Of a stretch of 8,925 nucleotides of DNA, positions 1 through 6,614 are shown piece by piece. The stretch comes from Candidatus Colimonas fimequi (GTDB lineage Bacteria; Bacillota; Clostridia; Peptostreptococcales; Anaerovoracaceae), in assembly GCA_018065295.1 (NCBI GenBank), contig JAGHTQ010000102.1, positions 1 to 8,925 on the forward strand, read 5' to 3'. Below the pieces are notes generated by a model. The model searched no databases and was not told where the DNA came from. It saw only the letters and a program-made list of their open reading frames with translations. Every line of letters begins with the position of its first letter. The stretch's first letter is position 1. Made by a program: the position numbers and the translations under genes.

Positions 1-36
1 AGTCTCGATATCCGCTTTTTTGATCTTAATTGTCAT
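1..36 (-). CDS. engB: Start of probable ribosome-assembly GTPase EngB/YsxC (partial)
   Basis: The first 12 codons of a gene that runs off the window edge; they read MTIKIKKADIET. Its ATG shares one base with the lon stop codon (TAATG, 34-38), and an imperfect Shine-Dalgarno AAGGCGG lies at 44-50 inside the end of lon, 7 nt before the ATG. Both point to translational coupling with lon. The identification rests on established synteny (lon followed by ysxC/engB in Bacillus and many Clostridia) and on a general resemblance to the short basic N-terminus of EngB proteins, which precedes the GTPase P-loop. EngB is a GTP-binding protein needed for late assembly of the 50S subunit. None of the G motifs is in view, so the product name is an inference, whereas the presence of a coding start is well supported. 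Confidence 0.55.
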   Translation of the reverse strand, partial: MTIKIKKADIET

Positions 37-2513
37 TATTTGTCCGCCTTTACTAATACGTGTGGGAATACATCCTTAACGTGCTTAAGAAGAACGAATT
101 CGATTTCTTCTCTGACAGCTTCAGGGATTTCCTGAATGTCGATCTCGTTGTCATATGGCAGGAGAACCTTACGAACGCCAGCACGGTGTGCTGCCAGAAC
201 CTTTTCTCTGATGCCACCAACTGGCAGAACTTTGCCAGTGAGGGTGATTTCACCTGTCATTGAGACGTCTTTGCGACATGGAGTTCCTGTGAGTGCACTA
301 ACGATTGCTGTGCACATAGTAACGCCTGCTGATGGACCGTCCTTAGGAACAGCTCCCTCAGGAATATGAATGTGAATATCGTATTCCTTGTAGAAGTTCT
401 CATCGATACCCAGCTTCTTAGCTGCTGAACGGATGTAGCTGATGCCAGTTCTAGCACTCTCTTGCATAACGTCGCCCATCTGACCTGTCAGCTGCAGCTT
501 GCCAGTACCTGGCAGCAGTGCAGTCTCGATAAAGAGTGTGTCGCCACCAACGATAGTCCATGCCATGCCAGTAGTAACGCCAACTTCAGTTTCACCCTTG
601 ATGATGTCGAATCTAACCTTCTTCTTGCCCAGGTATTCGCCAACCTTCTTAGGGCCAACGCTTACCTTCTTAGTGCTTCCTGTAACAACACCACGAGCTA
701 CCTTACGGCAGATGTTACCGATTTCTCTCTCAAGGTTACGTACACCAGATTCTCTAGTGTAGTAGTTAATAATATTTCTGATACCTGCTTCAGTGAAAGT
801 AACGTTGCTCTTGCTAAGACCGTTCTCCTTGATCTGCTTAGGGCAAAGATACTTCTGGGCAATCTGCACCTTATCTTCTTCAGTATATCCAGATACTTCG
901 ATGACTTCCATTCTGTCAAGAAGTGGTCTTGGAATTGTACTTGTGCTGTTAGCTGTAGTAATGAACATTACCTTGCTAAGGTCGAACGGTACTTCAAGAT
1001 AGTGGTCTGTGAAGTCCTTGTTCTGTTCAGGGTCCAGTACTTCAAGAAGTGCTGATGATGGATCGCCCTTATAGTCAGCGCCCAGCTTATCAACTTCGTC
1101 AAAGAGGAATACAGGGTTGTTAACGCCTGAATCCTTAATTGCACTGATGATTCTGCCAGGAATAGCACCGATATAAGTTCTTCTGTGACCTCTAATCTCA
1201 GCTTCGTCGCGAACGCCGCCAAGTGACATTCTAACGTATTCTCTTCCGATTGAACGGGCGATACTTCTTACGATAGAAGTCTTACCAACTCCTGGAGGAC
1301 CAACTAAGCAAAGGATTGGGCCCTTCAGTGCTTCGCTCAGCTGAATTACAGCCAGGTATTCTAATACTCTCTCCTTAACCTTCTCAAGACCGTAGTGGTC
1401 TTCGTTAAGGATGTCTTCAGCCTTAATTAAATCGATGTTACCTTCGCTTGCCACGTTCCATGGAAGTGAAAGGATTGTCTCGATGTAGTTTCTGCTTACA
1501 GTTGCTTCTGCTGATGAAGGCTGCATCTTAGAGAATCTGCTGATTTCCTTCTCAATCTTCTCTCTTGTCTTGTCTTCCAACTCTAACTTAGCCAGCTGTT
1601 CCTTGAATCCTGCGATTTCGTCTTCAAGTTCTTCTGCTCCGCCAAGTTCTTCCTGGATAGCTCTCATCTGCTCTCTAAGATAATAATCTCTCTGGTTCTG
1701 GCTCATCTGAGTCTTAACCTTAGTTGAGATTTCCTGTTCGATGTTGAGAATCTCAATCTCCTTAACCAGGATAGCATTGATTTTCTCAAGTCTCTTCTTA
1801 GGATTCAGTTCTTCGATAAGAGTCTGCTTCTCTTCGATCTTAATATCAAGATGTGAAGCAATCATGTCAGCCATTCTGCCAGGATTGTCGATTGATACTA
1901 CAGTCGCGAATACTTCTGGTGCAATGTTCTTATTAACATTAACGTATTCGTCGAAGCTAGTGAGAACTGTTCTCATGAGCGCTTCTGCTTCTGCATCGTC
2001 TGGGAATTCAGGGTCTTCGATACGTCTAACCTTACATCTGAAGTAAGGAACTTCAAACATAACGTCTTCGATAACGCCTCTTGATACGCCTTCTACCAGA
2101 ACTCTGATTGCATCCCCTGGAAGCTTAAGCATCTGCTTGATCTTGCCTACAACACCGATTTCATAGAAATCCCCTCTTGTTGGCAGATCCAGGTTCTCAT
2201 CGATCTGTGATGAAAGGAAAATGTGCTGACCCATGATCATTGCCTTCTCAAGGGCATTGATTGACTTCTCTCTTCCGATATCGAAATGGAGAACCATGTT
2301 AGGGAATACTGACAGACCTCTAAGTGGGATCATTGGGTATTCCTTAACGTTAGGATCATCATCTTCTTCAATCTCAACGTCGTCTTCGAGGATAGCGTCT
2401 TCAGCTTCTGCAGCTTCTTCAAGAGCCTTAATCTCCTCGATTTCTCTTTCTTCGTCGTCTTTTTCTTCTAATTCTTCAATAATCTCTTCAGGCTTTAATG
2501 TTTTATCATCCAT
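36..2513 (-). CDS. lon: ATP-dependent protease Lon (endopeptidase La) with acidic N-terminal extension
   Basis: Cytosolic AAA+ serine protease that unfolds and degrades damaged and regulatory proteins as a homohexamer. The 825-residue product has the full LonA layout: substrate-binding N domain from about residue 59 (EYPMIPLRGL) to 260, a coiled linker to about 340, and an AAA+ module with Walker A GPPGVGKT (405-412), Walker B VFLFDEVD (468-475) and a likely arginine finger in LDRMEV (R534). The protease domain follows, with catalytic Ser728 in KDGPSAG and Lys771 in GGIREK, the expected 43 residues apart. The ATG at 2513 is chosen because a near-perfect Shine-Dalgarno lies 7 nt upstream. A further in-frame ATG at 2624 would begin inside the end of clpX and has no such site. 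Unusual: residues 1-58 are an extension with 30 Asp/Glu and only 6 Lys/Arg. Bacillus Lon starts almost directly at the PLLPLRG motif. It lies 61 nt behind clpX, in the tig operon. Confidence 0.97.
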   Translation of the reverse strand: MDDKTLKPEEIIEELEEKDDEEREIEEIKALEEAAEAEDAILEDDVEIEEDDDPNVKEYPMIPLRGLSVFPNMVLHFDIGREKSINALEKAMIMGQHIFLSSQIDENLDLPTRGDFYEIGVVGKIKQMLKLPGDAIRVLVEGVSRGVIEDVMFEVPYFRCKVRRIEDPEFPDDAEAEALMRTVLTSFDEYVNVNKNIAPEVFATVVSIDNPGRMADMIASHLDIKIEEKQTLIEELNPKKRLEKINAILVKEIEILNIEQEISTKVKTQMSQNQRDYYLREQMRAIQEELGGAEELEDEIAGFKEQLAKLELEDKTREKIEKEISRFSKMQPSSAEATVSRNYIETILSLPWNVASEGNIDLIKAEDILNEDHYGLEKVKERVLEYLAVIQLSEALKGPILCLVGPPGVGKTSIVRSIARSIGREYVRMSLGGVRDEAEIRGHRRTYIGAIPGRIISAIKDSGVNNPVFLFDEVDKLGADYKGDPSSALLEVLDPEQNKDFTDHYLEVPFDLSKVMFITTANSTSTIPRPLLDRMEVIEVSGYTEEDKVQIAQKYLCPKQIKENGLSKSNVTFTEAGIRNIINYYTRESGVRNLEREIGNICRKVARGVVTGSTKKVSVGPKKVGEYLGKKKVRFDIIKGETEVGVTTGMAWTIVGGDTLFIETALLPGTGKLQLTGQMGDVMQESARTGISYIRSAAKKLGIDENFYKEYDIHIHIPEGAVPKDGPSAGVTMCTAIVSALTGTPCRKDVSMTGEITLTGKVLPVGGIREKVLAAHRAGVRKVLLPYDNEIDIQEIPEAVREEIEFVLLKHVKDVFPHVLVKADK

Positions 2514-2520
2514 AATACTG

Positions 2521-2529
2521 CCCTCCTTT
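2521..2529 (-). promoter_or_regulatory. lon ribosome binding site
   Basis: On the minus strand AAAGGAGGG sits 7 nt before the ATG at 2513. It contains the full AAGGAGG anti-16S match and decides the lon start in favour of MDDKTLK over the upstream in-frame ATG at 2624, which overlaps the clpX reading frame. Confidence 0.9.
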
Positions 2530-2536
2530 ATATGTA

Positions 2537-2568
2537 AACAGGCGACTTGTGAATCAAGCCGCCGTGTT
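2537..2568 (-). other. Stem-loop between clpX and lon
   Basis: On the minus strand GGCGGCTTG and CAAGTCGCC (2555-2563 and 2541-2549) pair over 9 bp with one G-U, around a 5-nt loop ATTCA. Four further pairs (AACA with TGTT) extend the stem past one bulged C. It occupies much of the 61-nt gap and ends about 7 nt before the lon Shine-Dalgarno. The following sequence TTTACATAT is too U-poor for a strong intrinsic terminator. A partial attenuator, an RNA-processing site or a 3'-end stabiliser for the upstream tig-clpP-clpX message would all fit. The pairing is seen in the sequence; the role is inference. Confidence 0.5.
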
Positions 2569-2574
2569 ATTATC

Positions 2575-3855
2575 TTATGCCGTTTCTTCTGTGAGTTCTT
2601 CTGTGGCTGCTTCTTCCTTAGCAACTAACATCGGTTCATTACCTGAAACGATAGTGTCCCTTGTGATAATGCACTTGCCGATATCATCTCTTGATGGCAG
2701 CTCGTACATAATATTTGTCATTGTTTTTTCCATTATGCCACGAAGACCTCTAGCACCTGTCTTCCTCTCGAGAGCCTTCTCTGCGATGGCTTCAACTGCT
2801 TCTGGAGTAATCTCCAGTTCAACTTCGTCCATGGCAAACAGCTTCTCGTACTGTTTAATAAGTGCATTCTTAGGTTCTGTAATAATCTCAATGAGAGCTT
2901 CCTTTGATAACTCTTCAAGGGTTACCAGCACCGGAAGTCTACCGATGAATTCTGGAATAAGTCCATACTTCTGCAGATCTTCATGCTGTGCAGCCTTGAG
3001 GATTTCAGCCTTCTCAAGTTTGTTCTTCTCAACACTTGAGTTAAAGCCGATAGTCTTCTCGCCCACTCTCTTCTGAACCACTTTATCAAGGCCATCAAAT
3101 GCACCTCCGCAAATGAAGAGTACATTTGTTGTATCAAACTGCAGGAATTCCTGATGAGGATGCTTCCTTCCACCTTGTGGCGGAACATTGGCAACTGTTC
3201 CCTCGAGAATCTTAAGCAGCGCCTGCTGTACGCCTTCGCCGCTTACGTCTCTAGTAATTGATGGGTTCTCAGATTTTCTGGCTATCTTATCAATTTCATC
3301 AACGTAGATAATTCCACGCTGAGCCTTCTCTATGTCATAATCTGCAGCCTGTACCAGCTTGAGTAAAATATTCTCAACATCTTCTCCAACGTAACCTGCT
3401 TCTGTCAGTGCTGTTGCATCTGCAATAGCGAATGGAACGTCAAGAATCTTAGCCAGTGTCTGAGCCAGAAGAGTCTTACCTGAACCAGTTGGTCCAACCA
3501 TAACGATGTTACTCTTCTGAATCTCTACTCCATCATCACTCTTACCGCTTCTGATTCTCTTGTAGTGATTATAAACAGCTACAGCCAGTGCCTTCTTGGC
3601 ATCTTCCTGTCCGATAACGTATTCAGACAGAACGTCAAAAATTTCCTTTGGCTTCGGCAGTTCTTCGTGTGAAGGTTCTGTAATGGCGTCCTTAACATAG
3701 CCCTGCTTCTCTTCTGCATCCAGAATATCCTTGCAAAGGGCAACGCATTCATTACAGATATAAACGCCAGAACCACTGATCAGTCTCTCAACCTGACCCT
3801 GAGGTTTACCGCAGAATGAGCATCTTATTTCGTTGTTCTCGTCGTACTTACTCAT
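2575..3855 (-). CDS. clpX: ClpXP unfoldase subunit ClpX
   Basis: AAA+ ATPase that recognises tagged substrates, unfolds them and threads them into ClpP. The 426-residue protein has the standard family length. Visible in order: the zinc-binding dimerisation domain with Cys12, Cys15, Cys34 and Cys37; Walker A GPTGSGKT (121-128); pore loop GYVG (154-157); Walker B IIYVDEID (182-189); the RKH pore loop (230-232); the ClpP-docking IGF loop (269-271); arginine finger R306 in EFIGRLPV; and sensor 2 GARGLR (367-372). The IGF tripeptide shows that it is a ClpP partner, consistent with clpP ending 14 nt upstream. The start at 3855 has GGGGAG at 3861-3866 as its ribosome binding site, inside that 14-nt gap. 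The last 15 or so residues are acidic and low in complexity, as is common for the variable ClpX tail. No separate promoter is visible, so it is expected to be transcribed from the tig promoter. Confidence 0.98.
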   Translation of the reverse strand: MSKYDENNEIRCSFCGKPQGQVERLISGSGVYICNECVALCKDILDAEEKQGYVKDAITEPSHEELPKPKEIFDVLSEYVIGQEDAKKALAVAVYNHYKRIRSGKSDDGVEIQKSNIVMVGPTGSGKTLLAQTLAKILDVPFAIADATALTEAGYVGEDVENILLKLVQAADYDIEKAQRGIIYVDEIDKIARKSENPSITRDVSGEGVQQALLKILEGTVANVPPQGGRKHPHQEFLQFDTTNVLFICGGAFDGLDKVVQKRVGEKTIGFNSSVEKNKLEKAEILKAAQHEDLQKYGLIPEFIGRLPVLVTLEELSKEALIEIITEPKNALIKQYEKLFAMDEVELEITPEAVEAIAEKALERKTGARGLRGIMEKTMTNIMYELPSRDDIGKCIITRDTIVSGNEPMLVAKEEAATEELTEETA

Positions 3856-3869
3856 TTAGTCTCCCCGTG

Positions 3870-4451
3870 CTATCTGTGGGCAATTACCTGGTCAATAAGA
3901 CCGTAAGTCTTAGCCCCTTCAGCGTCCATGAAATTATCTCTGTCAGTATCTCTACTAATAGTCTCGATGGACTGTCCTGTGTTCTCGCTTAAAATCTTGT
4001 TCAGTGTTTCTCTAGTCTTGAGAATCCACTCTGCGTGAATCTTAATGTCTTCAGCCTGTCCACGCGCACCGCCAAGTGGCTGATGAATCATTACTTCTGC
4101 ATGTGGCAGTGCATATCTCTTACCCTTAGTACCGGATGAGAGAAGTACTGCAGCCATACTTGCTGCCATTCCTACGCAAATTGTAGAAATCTCAGGCTTA
4201 ATGTACTGCATAGTATCATAAATAGCCATACCGGCAGTTACTGAACCGCCGGGGCTATTAATGTAAATGCTAATATCCTTATCAGGGTCCTCAGCTTCAA
4301 GGAAAAGAAGCTGTGCAACGATGGTACTAGCAAGATCATCATTAATTTCATCTGCGATGAAGATAATTCTGTCTTTAAGTAATCTTGAATAGATATCGTA
4401 TGATCTTTCTCCATTCGCTGTCTGTTCAATTACATAAGGTACCAATGCCAT
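3870..4451 (-). CDS. clpP: ATP-dependent Clp protease proteolytic subunit ClpP
   Basis: Serine peptidase that forms the two-ring tetradecameric chamber of ClpXP and hydrolyses chains delivered by ClpX (or by ClpC/ClpA-type ATPases elsewhere in the genome). The 193-residue protein aligns by eye with Bacillus ClpP over its whole length and keeps the same numbering: catalytic Ser98 in GMAASM, His123 in MIHQPLGG and Asp172 in RDTDRDNF. The N-terminal axial loop region (MALVPYVIEQ) and the YDIYSRLLKDRII segment are typical, and no long propeptide is present. The ATG at 4451 is preceded by AAGGAGGT (4457-4464), a perfect 8-base anti-16S match, which suggests high translation. It follows tig by 36 nt and precedes clpX by 14 nt. 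All triad residues are intact, so this looks like an active, housekeeping ClpP rather than an inactive paralogue. Confidence 0.98.
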   Translation of the reverse strand: MALVPYVIEQTANGERSYDIYSRLLKDRIIFIADEINDDLASTIVAQLLFLEAEDPDKDISIYINSPGGSVTAGMAIYDTMQYIKPEISTICVGMAASMAAVLLSSGTKGKRYALPHAEVMIHQPLGGARGQAEDIKIHAEWILKTRETLNKILSENTGQSIETISRDTDRDNFMDAEGAKTYGLIDQVIAHR

Positions 4452-4487
4452 AACGGACCTCCTTCTTAAGTATATGGTAATGCTAAA

Positions 4488-5774
4488 TTATTTAACGATT
4501 GCGTTATCGTAGATGAAGTCCATAGCCTTCTTGATCTTGATGTCGCCAGCGATCATAGCCAGGTTCTCAGCACCCAGTGATTCGATGATCTTCTCAGCTT
4601 CAAGACCGTACATCTGAGCCATTCTGTCAACTTCTTCTCTAACTTCTTCGTTTGAAGCTTCGAAACCTTCCTGAACAGCGATAGTGCTTACGATCATTCT
4701 AGTCTTAACTCTTCTCTCAGCGTCGTCTCTAAGTGAAGCCTTGAATTCTGCTTCGTCCTGACCGAGATACTGGAAGTATGTGTTGATATCCATACCCTGT
4801 GCTCTCAGCTGCTGGTCGAATTCGTTCATCATGCTGTCAACTTCTGTGTCGATCATAACTGCAGGAACGTCGATAGGGTTGTTCTCATAAACCTTCTCGA
4901 TTGCTGAGTTCTTCATAGCTGCTTCAGCGTTAGCCTTGTGTTCTTCTTCAAGCTTTCTTCTTTCGTCTGCTGCCAGTTCGCCAACTGTATCGAATTCTGA
5001 TACGTCCTTAACGAATTCGTCGTCGATTTCAGGCATTTCTTCTACCTTGATTTCGTGTACGTGGCACTTGAATACTGCTTCTGCTCCAGCCAGTTCTGCA
5101 TCGTGATATTCTGTTGGGAATGTAACAGTAACATCAAGATCGTCACCAACGTTAGCGCCTACCAGCTGTTCTTCGAAACCTGGAATGAATGTGCCTGAAC
5201 CTAACTTCAGTGGATATCTCTCAGCTGTGCCGCCTTCGAACTGGTTGTCACCAACGAAACCAGCGTAGTCGATAAGAACCATGTCGCCGTCCTGAGCTGG
5301 TCTATCTTCTACTGTTACCATTCTTGAGTTCTTGCGAGCCAGAGCCTGGATTGCAGCGTCAACGTCAGCATCAGTTACTTCCAGTTCTACCTTGCTGATT
5401 TCTACGCCCTTGTAATCCTTAACTTCGATTTCAGGATATACAGGAACTTCCAGAGTTACTGTGAAGCCTTCGCCCTTCTTCAGTTCTGAGAAGTCAGCTG
5501 TTGGCTGATCAATAACGTCCAGATCCAGCTGCTGCAGAGCTACTGGATAGTTAGCTGCGAACAGATCGTTAACTGCGTCTTCCCAGAAGATGCCTTCGCC
5601 GTACTTTCTCTCGATGATGCTTCTTGGAGCCTTGCCCTTACGGAATCCATCGATAGCGATGTTGTTCTTCTGCTTCTTGTAAACTTCGATTACTGCTGCT
5701 TCGAATTCTTCTGCAGTAATCTCCATAGTAAATTTAGCGATATTGTTTTCTTTTGAAATTAATGTTGCTTTCAT
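4488..5774 (-). CDS. tig: Trigger factor, ribosome-associated chaperone
   Basis: Chaperone that docks at the ribosome exit tunnel near protein L23, shields nascent chains and carries peptidyl-prolyl isomerase activity. The 428-residue product shows the three family domains. The N-terminal ribosome-binding domain has the signature GFRKGKAPR (43-51). The FKBP-type isomerase domain spans about 160-245 and includes GDMVLIDYAGF and the FIPGFEEQLVG segment. A helical C-terminal chaperone domain runs from about 248 to the end. The start at 5774 (MKATLISKEN) is chosen because AGGAGG lies at 5785-5790, 10 nt upstream. The reading frame stays open for 44 more codons, but those codons read through the promoter and the preceding terminator and carry no homology. 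It is the first gene of the tig-clpP-clpX-lon transcript, placing nascent-chain folding and ClpXP/Lon degradation under one promoter. Confidence 0.97.
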   Translation of the reverse strand: MKATLISKENNIAKFTMEITAEEFEAAVIEVYKKQKNNIAIDGFRKGKAPRSIIERKYGEGIFWEDAVNDLFAANYPVALQQLDLDVIDQPTADFSELKKGEGFTVTLEVPVYPEIEVKDYKGVEISKVELEVTDADVDAAIQALARKNSRMVTVEDRPAQDGDMVLIDYAGFVGDNQFEGGTAERYPLKLGSGTFIPGFEEQLVGANVGDDLDVTVTFPTEYHDAELAGAEAVFKCHVHEIKVEEMPEIDDEFVKDVSEFDTVGELAADERRKLEEEHKANAEAAMKNSAIEKVYENNPIDVPAVMIDTEVDSMMNEFDQQLRAQGMDINTYFQYLGQDEAEFKASLRDDAERRVKTRMIVSTIAVQEGFEASNEEVREEVDRMAQMYGLEAEKIIESLGAENLAMIAGDIKIKKAMDFIYDNAIVK

Positions 5775-5784
5775 GAATATATTT

Positions 5785-5790
5785 CCTCCT
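5785..5790 (-). promoter_or_regulatory. tig ribosome binding site
   Basis: AGGAGG on the minus strand, 10 nt before the ATG at 5774. It fixes the tig start and excludes the longer open frame, which begins near 5906 upstream of the promoter. Confidence 0.9.
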
Positions 5791-5816
5791 AGATTATAAA
5801 CACATAAGTGCATATT

Positions 5817-5845
5817 ATTATATCTCTTTCTCTTAAGAAAGTAAA
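5817..5845 (-). promoter_or_regulatory. Sigma-A-type promoter of the tig-clpP-clpX-lon operon
   Basis: On the minus strand a consensus -10 TATAAT (5817-5822) is separated by exactly 17 bp from a -35 TTTACT (5840-5845; four of six consensus bases). The predicted transcription start near 5810 gives a leader of about 35 nt. The promoter follows directly after the terminator of the upstream gene. No CIRCE element or CtsR heptad repeat is visible around it, so class I or class III heat-shock control is not supported by the sequence. Confidence 0.8.
5826..5841. repeat. Inverted repeat in the tig promoter spacer
   Basis: A perfect 6-bp inverted repeat (CTTTCT and AGAAAG with a 4-nt centre) fills most of the gap between the -10 and -35 boxes and touches the -35. 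A dyad in this position could be an operator for a repressor or a spacer-binding activator. It is A/T- and pyrimidine-rich, so chance is a real alternative. No known regulator motif is recognised. Confidence 0.4.
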
Positions 5846-5852
5846 CCCATAA

Positions 5853-5892
5853 AACCAATAAAATAGAGCATCCCAAAGACTTGAAATGCTCT
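5853..5892 (-). terminator. Intrinsic terminator after the CYTH gene
   Basis: On the minus strand the bases from 5892 down to 5865 form a 12-bp stem (AGAGCATTTCAA with TTGGGATGCTCT, two G-U pairs) and a 4-nt loop GTCT, followed by the T-rich run ATTTTATT. It starts 30 nt after the CYTH stop codon and ends just before the tig -35 box, cleanly separating the two transcription units. No T-run follows the stem on the plus strand, so it acts in one direction. Confidence 0.85.
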
Positions 5893-5922
5893 TGTCTACC
5901 CATCAATTACCTTATAACCTTA

Positions 5923-6540
5923 TTACTTACCGTTTCTGATCATATCAATACCTCTAGCATACTTACTGCGCTCTGCAGTAACCAGATTATACTTCTCTGC
6001 CAGTTTATCACCAATTGTTACGAGTTCGTCTGTTTCGCCAGTGAACAGCTCAACTTCAACTTCATGAATTGGTTCTTCACCAAACGGTGTGATGATCTTA
6101 CCACTATCGATGCTGAATTCGAAGATTCCAGTACCAGTATCGATTCTGAAGCTCTTCCTGTGGACCTGAGTCTTGATAATGCAGCCCAGTTCCTTACCAC
6201 CAGTAATCGCCATGAGTTCGTCGCCGATATCACTCTGAGCGAAAATAGAAACGTCAGGTGTGCTATCGAATACAGGCACGCAAAGCTCTTCGCGGCTGTG
6301 AAGTGCTCCTTCATTAGTGCCCTTCCACTTAAGTGCGGCCACTAATCTCTCGCCTTCCTTCCTCACGCGATAAGCAATCATCTGCTTAGAAAGCGCATAT
6401 TCAGCGGTATCGTAGTATCTTGCGTCGAGACACATTTCTTCTCTTGACTCTTCTTCTTCATACGCCTTGAAGAGTTCATTCTGCCAAATGGCATCTGCGA
6501 TTTCTTCCGACGGAATGTCGAATTTAAGTTCAATTTCCAT
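5923..6540 (-). CDS. Stand-alone CYTH-domain protein, YgiF-like inorganic triphosphatase
   Basis: A 205-residue member of the CYTH/triphosphate tunnel metalloenzyme superfamily, whose members hydrolyse or bind triphosphate compounds with a divalent metal inside an eight-stranded barrel. The diagnostic ExExK motif is present at the N-terminus (E2, E4, K6). Further tunnel-type charged positions follow: YYDT (42-45), RVRKEG (58-63), LKWKG (70-74), HRKSF (127-131), the SIDSGKI strand (143-149), EVEVEL (160-165) and SKYARG (192-197). The order and spacing, including an EGALHSREE segment and the SKxxRG near the end, most resemble the catalytic half of E. coli YgiF, an inorganic triphosphatase. The C-terminal CHAD domain of YgiF is missing. 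Thiamine triphosphatase or adenylate cyclase activity cannot be excluded. The ATG at 6540 has AAGGAG (6548-6553) 7 nt upstream. It has its own likely promoter and terminator, so it is probably a single-gene unit. Confidence 0.88.
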   Translation of the reverse strand: MEIELKFDIPSEEIADAIWQNELFKAYEEEESREEMCLDARYYDTAEYALSKQMIAYRVRKEGERLVAALKWKGTNEGALHSREELCVPVFDSTPDVSIFAQSDIGDELMAITGGKELGCIIKTQVHRKSFRIDTGTGIFEFSIDSGKIITPFGEEPIHEVEVELFTGETDELVTIGDKLAEKYNLVTAERSKYARGIDMIRNGK

Positions 6541-6570
6541 AACTTCTCTCCTTTAAAAATACCCCAAAGT

Positions 6571-6599
6571 ATAATACACCCGCGGGAAAAGGAACGCAA
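6571..6599 (-). promoter_or_regulatory. Possible promoter of the CYTH gene
   Basis: On the minus strand TATTAT (6571-6576, five of six consensus -10 bases) lies 17 bp from TTGCGT (6594-6599, a weak -35) in the 74-nt gap after the carbamoyltransferase gene. The spacer contains the palindrome CCCGCGGG (6579-6586). The predicted leader is about 25 nt. No strong terminator lies between the carbamoyltransferase stop and this site, so read-through from upstream may also contribute. Confidence 0.5.
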
Positions 6600-6614
6600 G
6601 ATAAAAATTTTCGC

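Noticed and set aside
452..459. TAGCACTC, one arm of a CIRCE element
   Set aside because: There is no matching GAGTGCTA arm 9 nt away, and it lies inside the lon coding sequence far from any start.
462..1055. 197-codon open frame on the plus strand, antisense to lon
   Set aside because: It lies wholly inside lon, has no ribosome binding site, is rich in Ser/Cys/Asn and Leu, and shows no recognisable domain. It is a shadow created by lon codon usage.
2514..2624. Longer lon start at 2624, giving 37 extra residues
   Set aside because: It would overlap the clpX reading frame, translates the intergenic stem-loop, and has no Shine-Dalgarno, whereas the ATG at 2513 has a strong one.
2549..3076. 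175-codon plus-strand open frame antisense to the end of clpX
   Set aside because: Ser-rich, low-complexity translation that mirrors clpX codons, with no ribosome binding site. The same holds for the plus-strand frame at 2233-2628.
5793..5798. Second TATAAT on the minus strand upstream of tig
   Set aside because: There is no -35 at a usable distance, and the transcription start would fall at or inside the tig ribosome binding site.
5775..5906. Longer tig start at 5906
   Set aside because: The added 44 codons span the promoter and the preceding terminator, so they would not be on the tig transcript.
6556..6575. Weak hairpin (ATAC...GTAT plus T-run) after the carbamoyltransferase gene, as a possible terminator
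   Set aside because: Only four to five mostly A-T pairs, overlapping the candidate -10 of the CYTH gene; too unstable to call.
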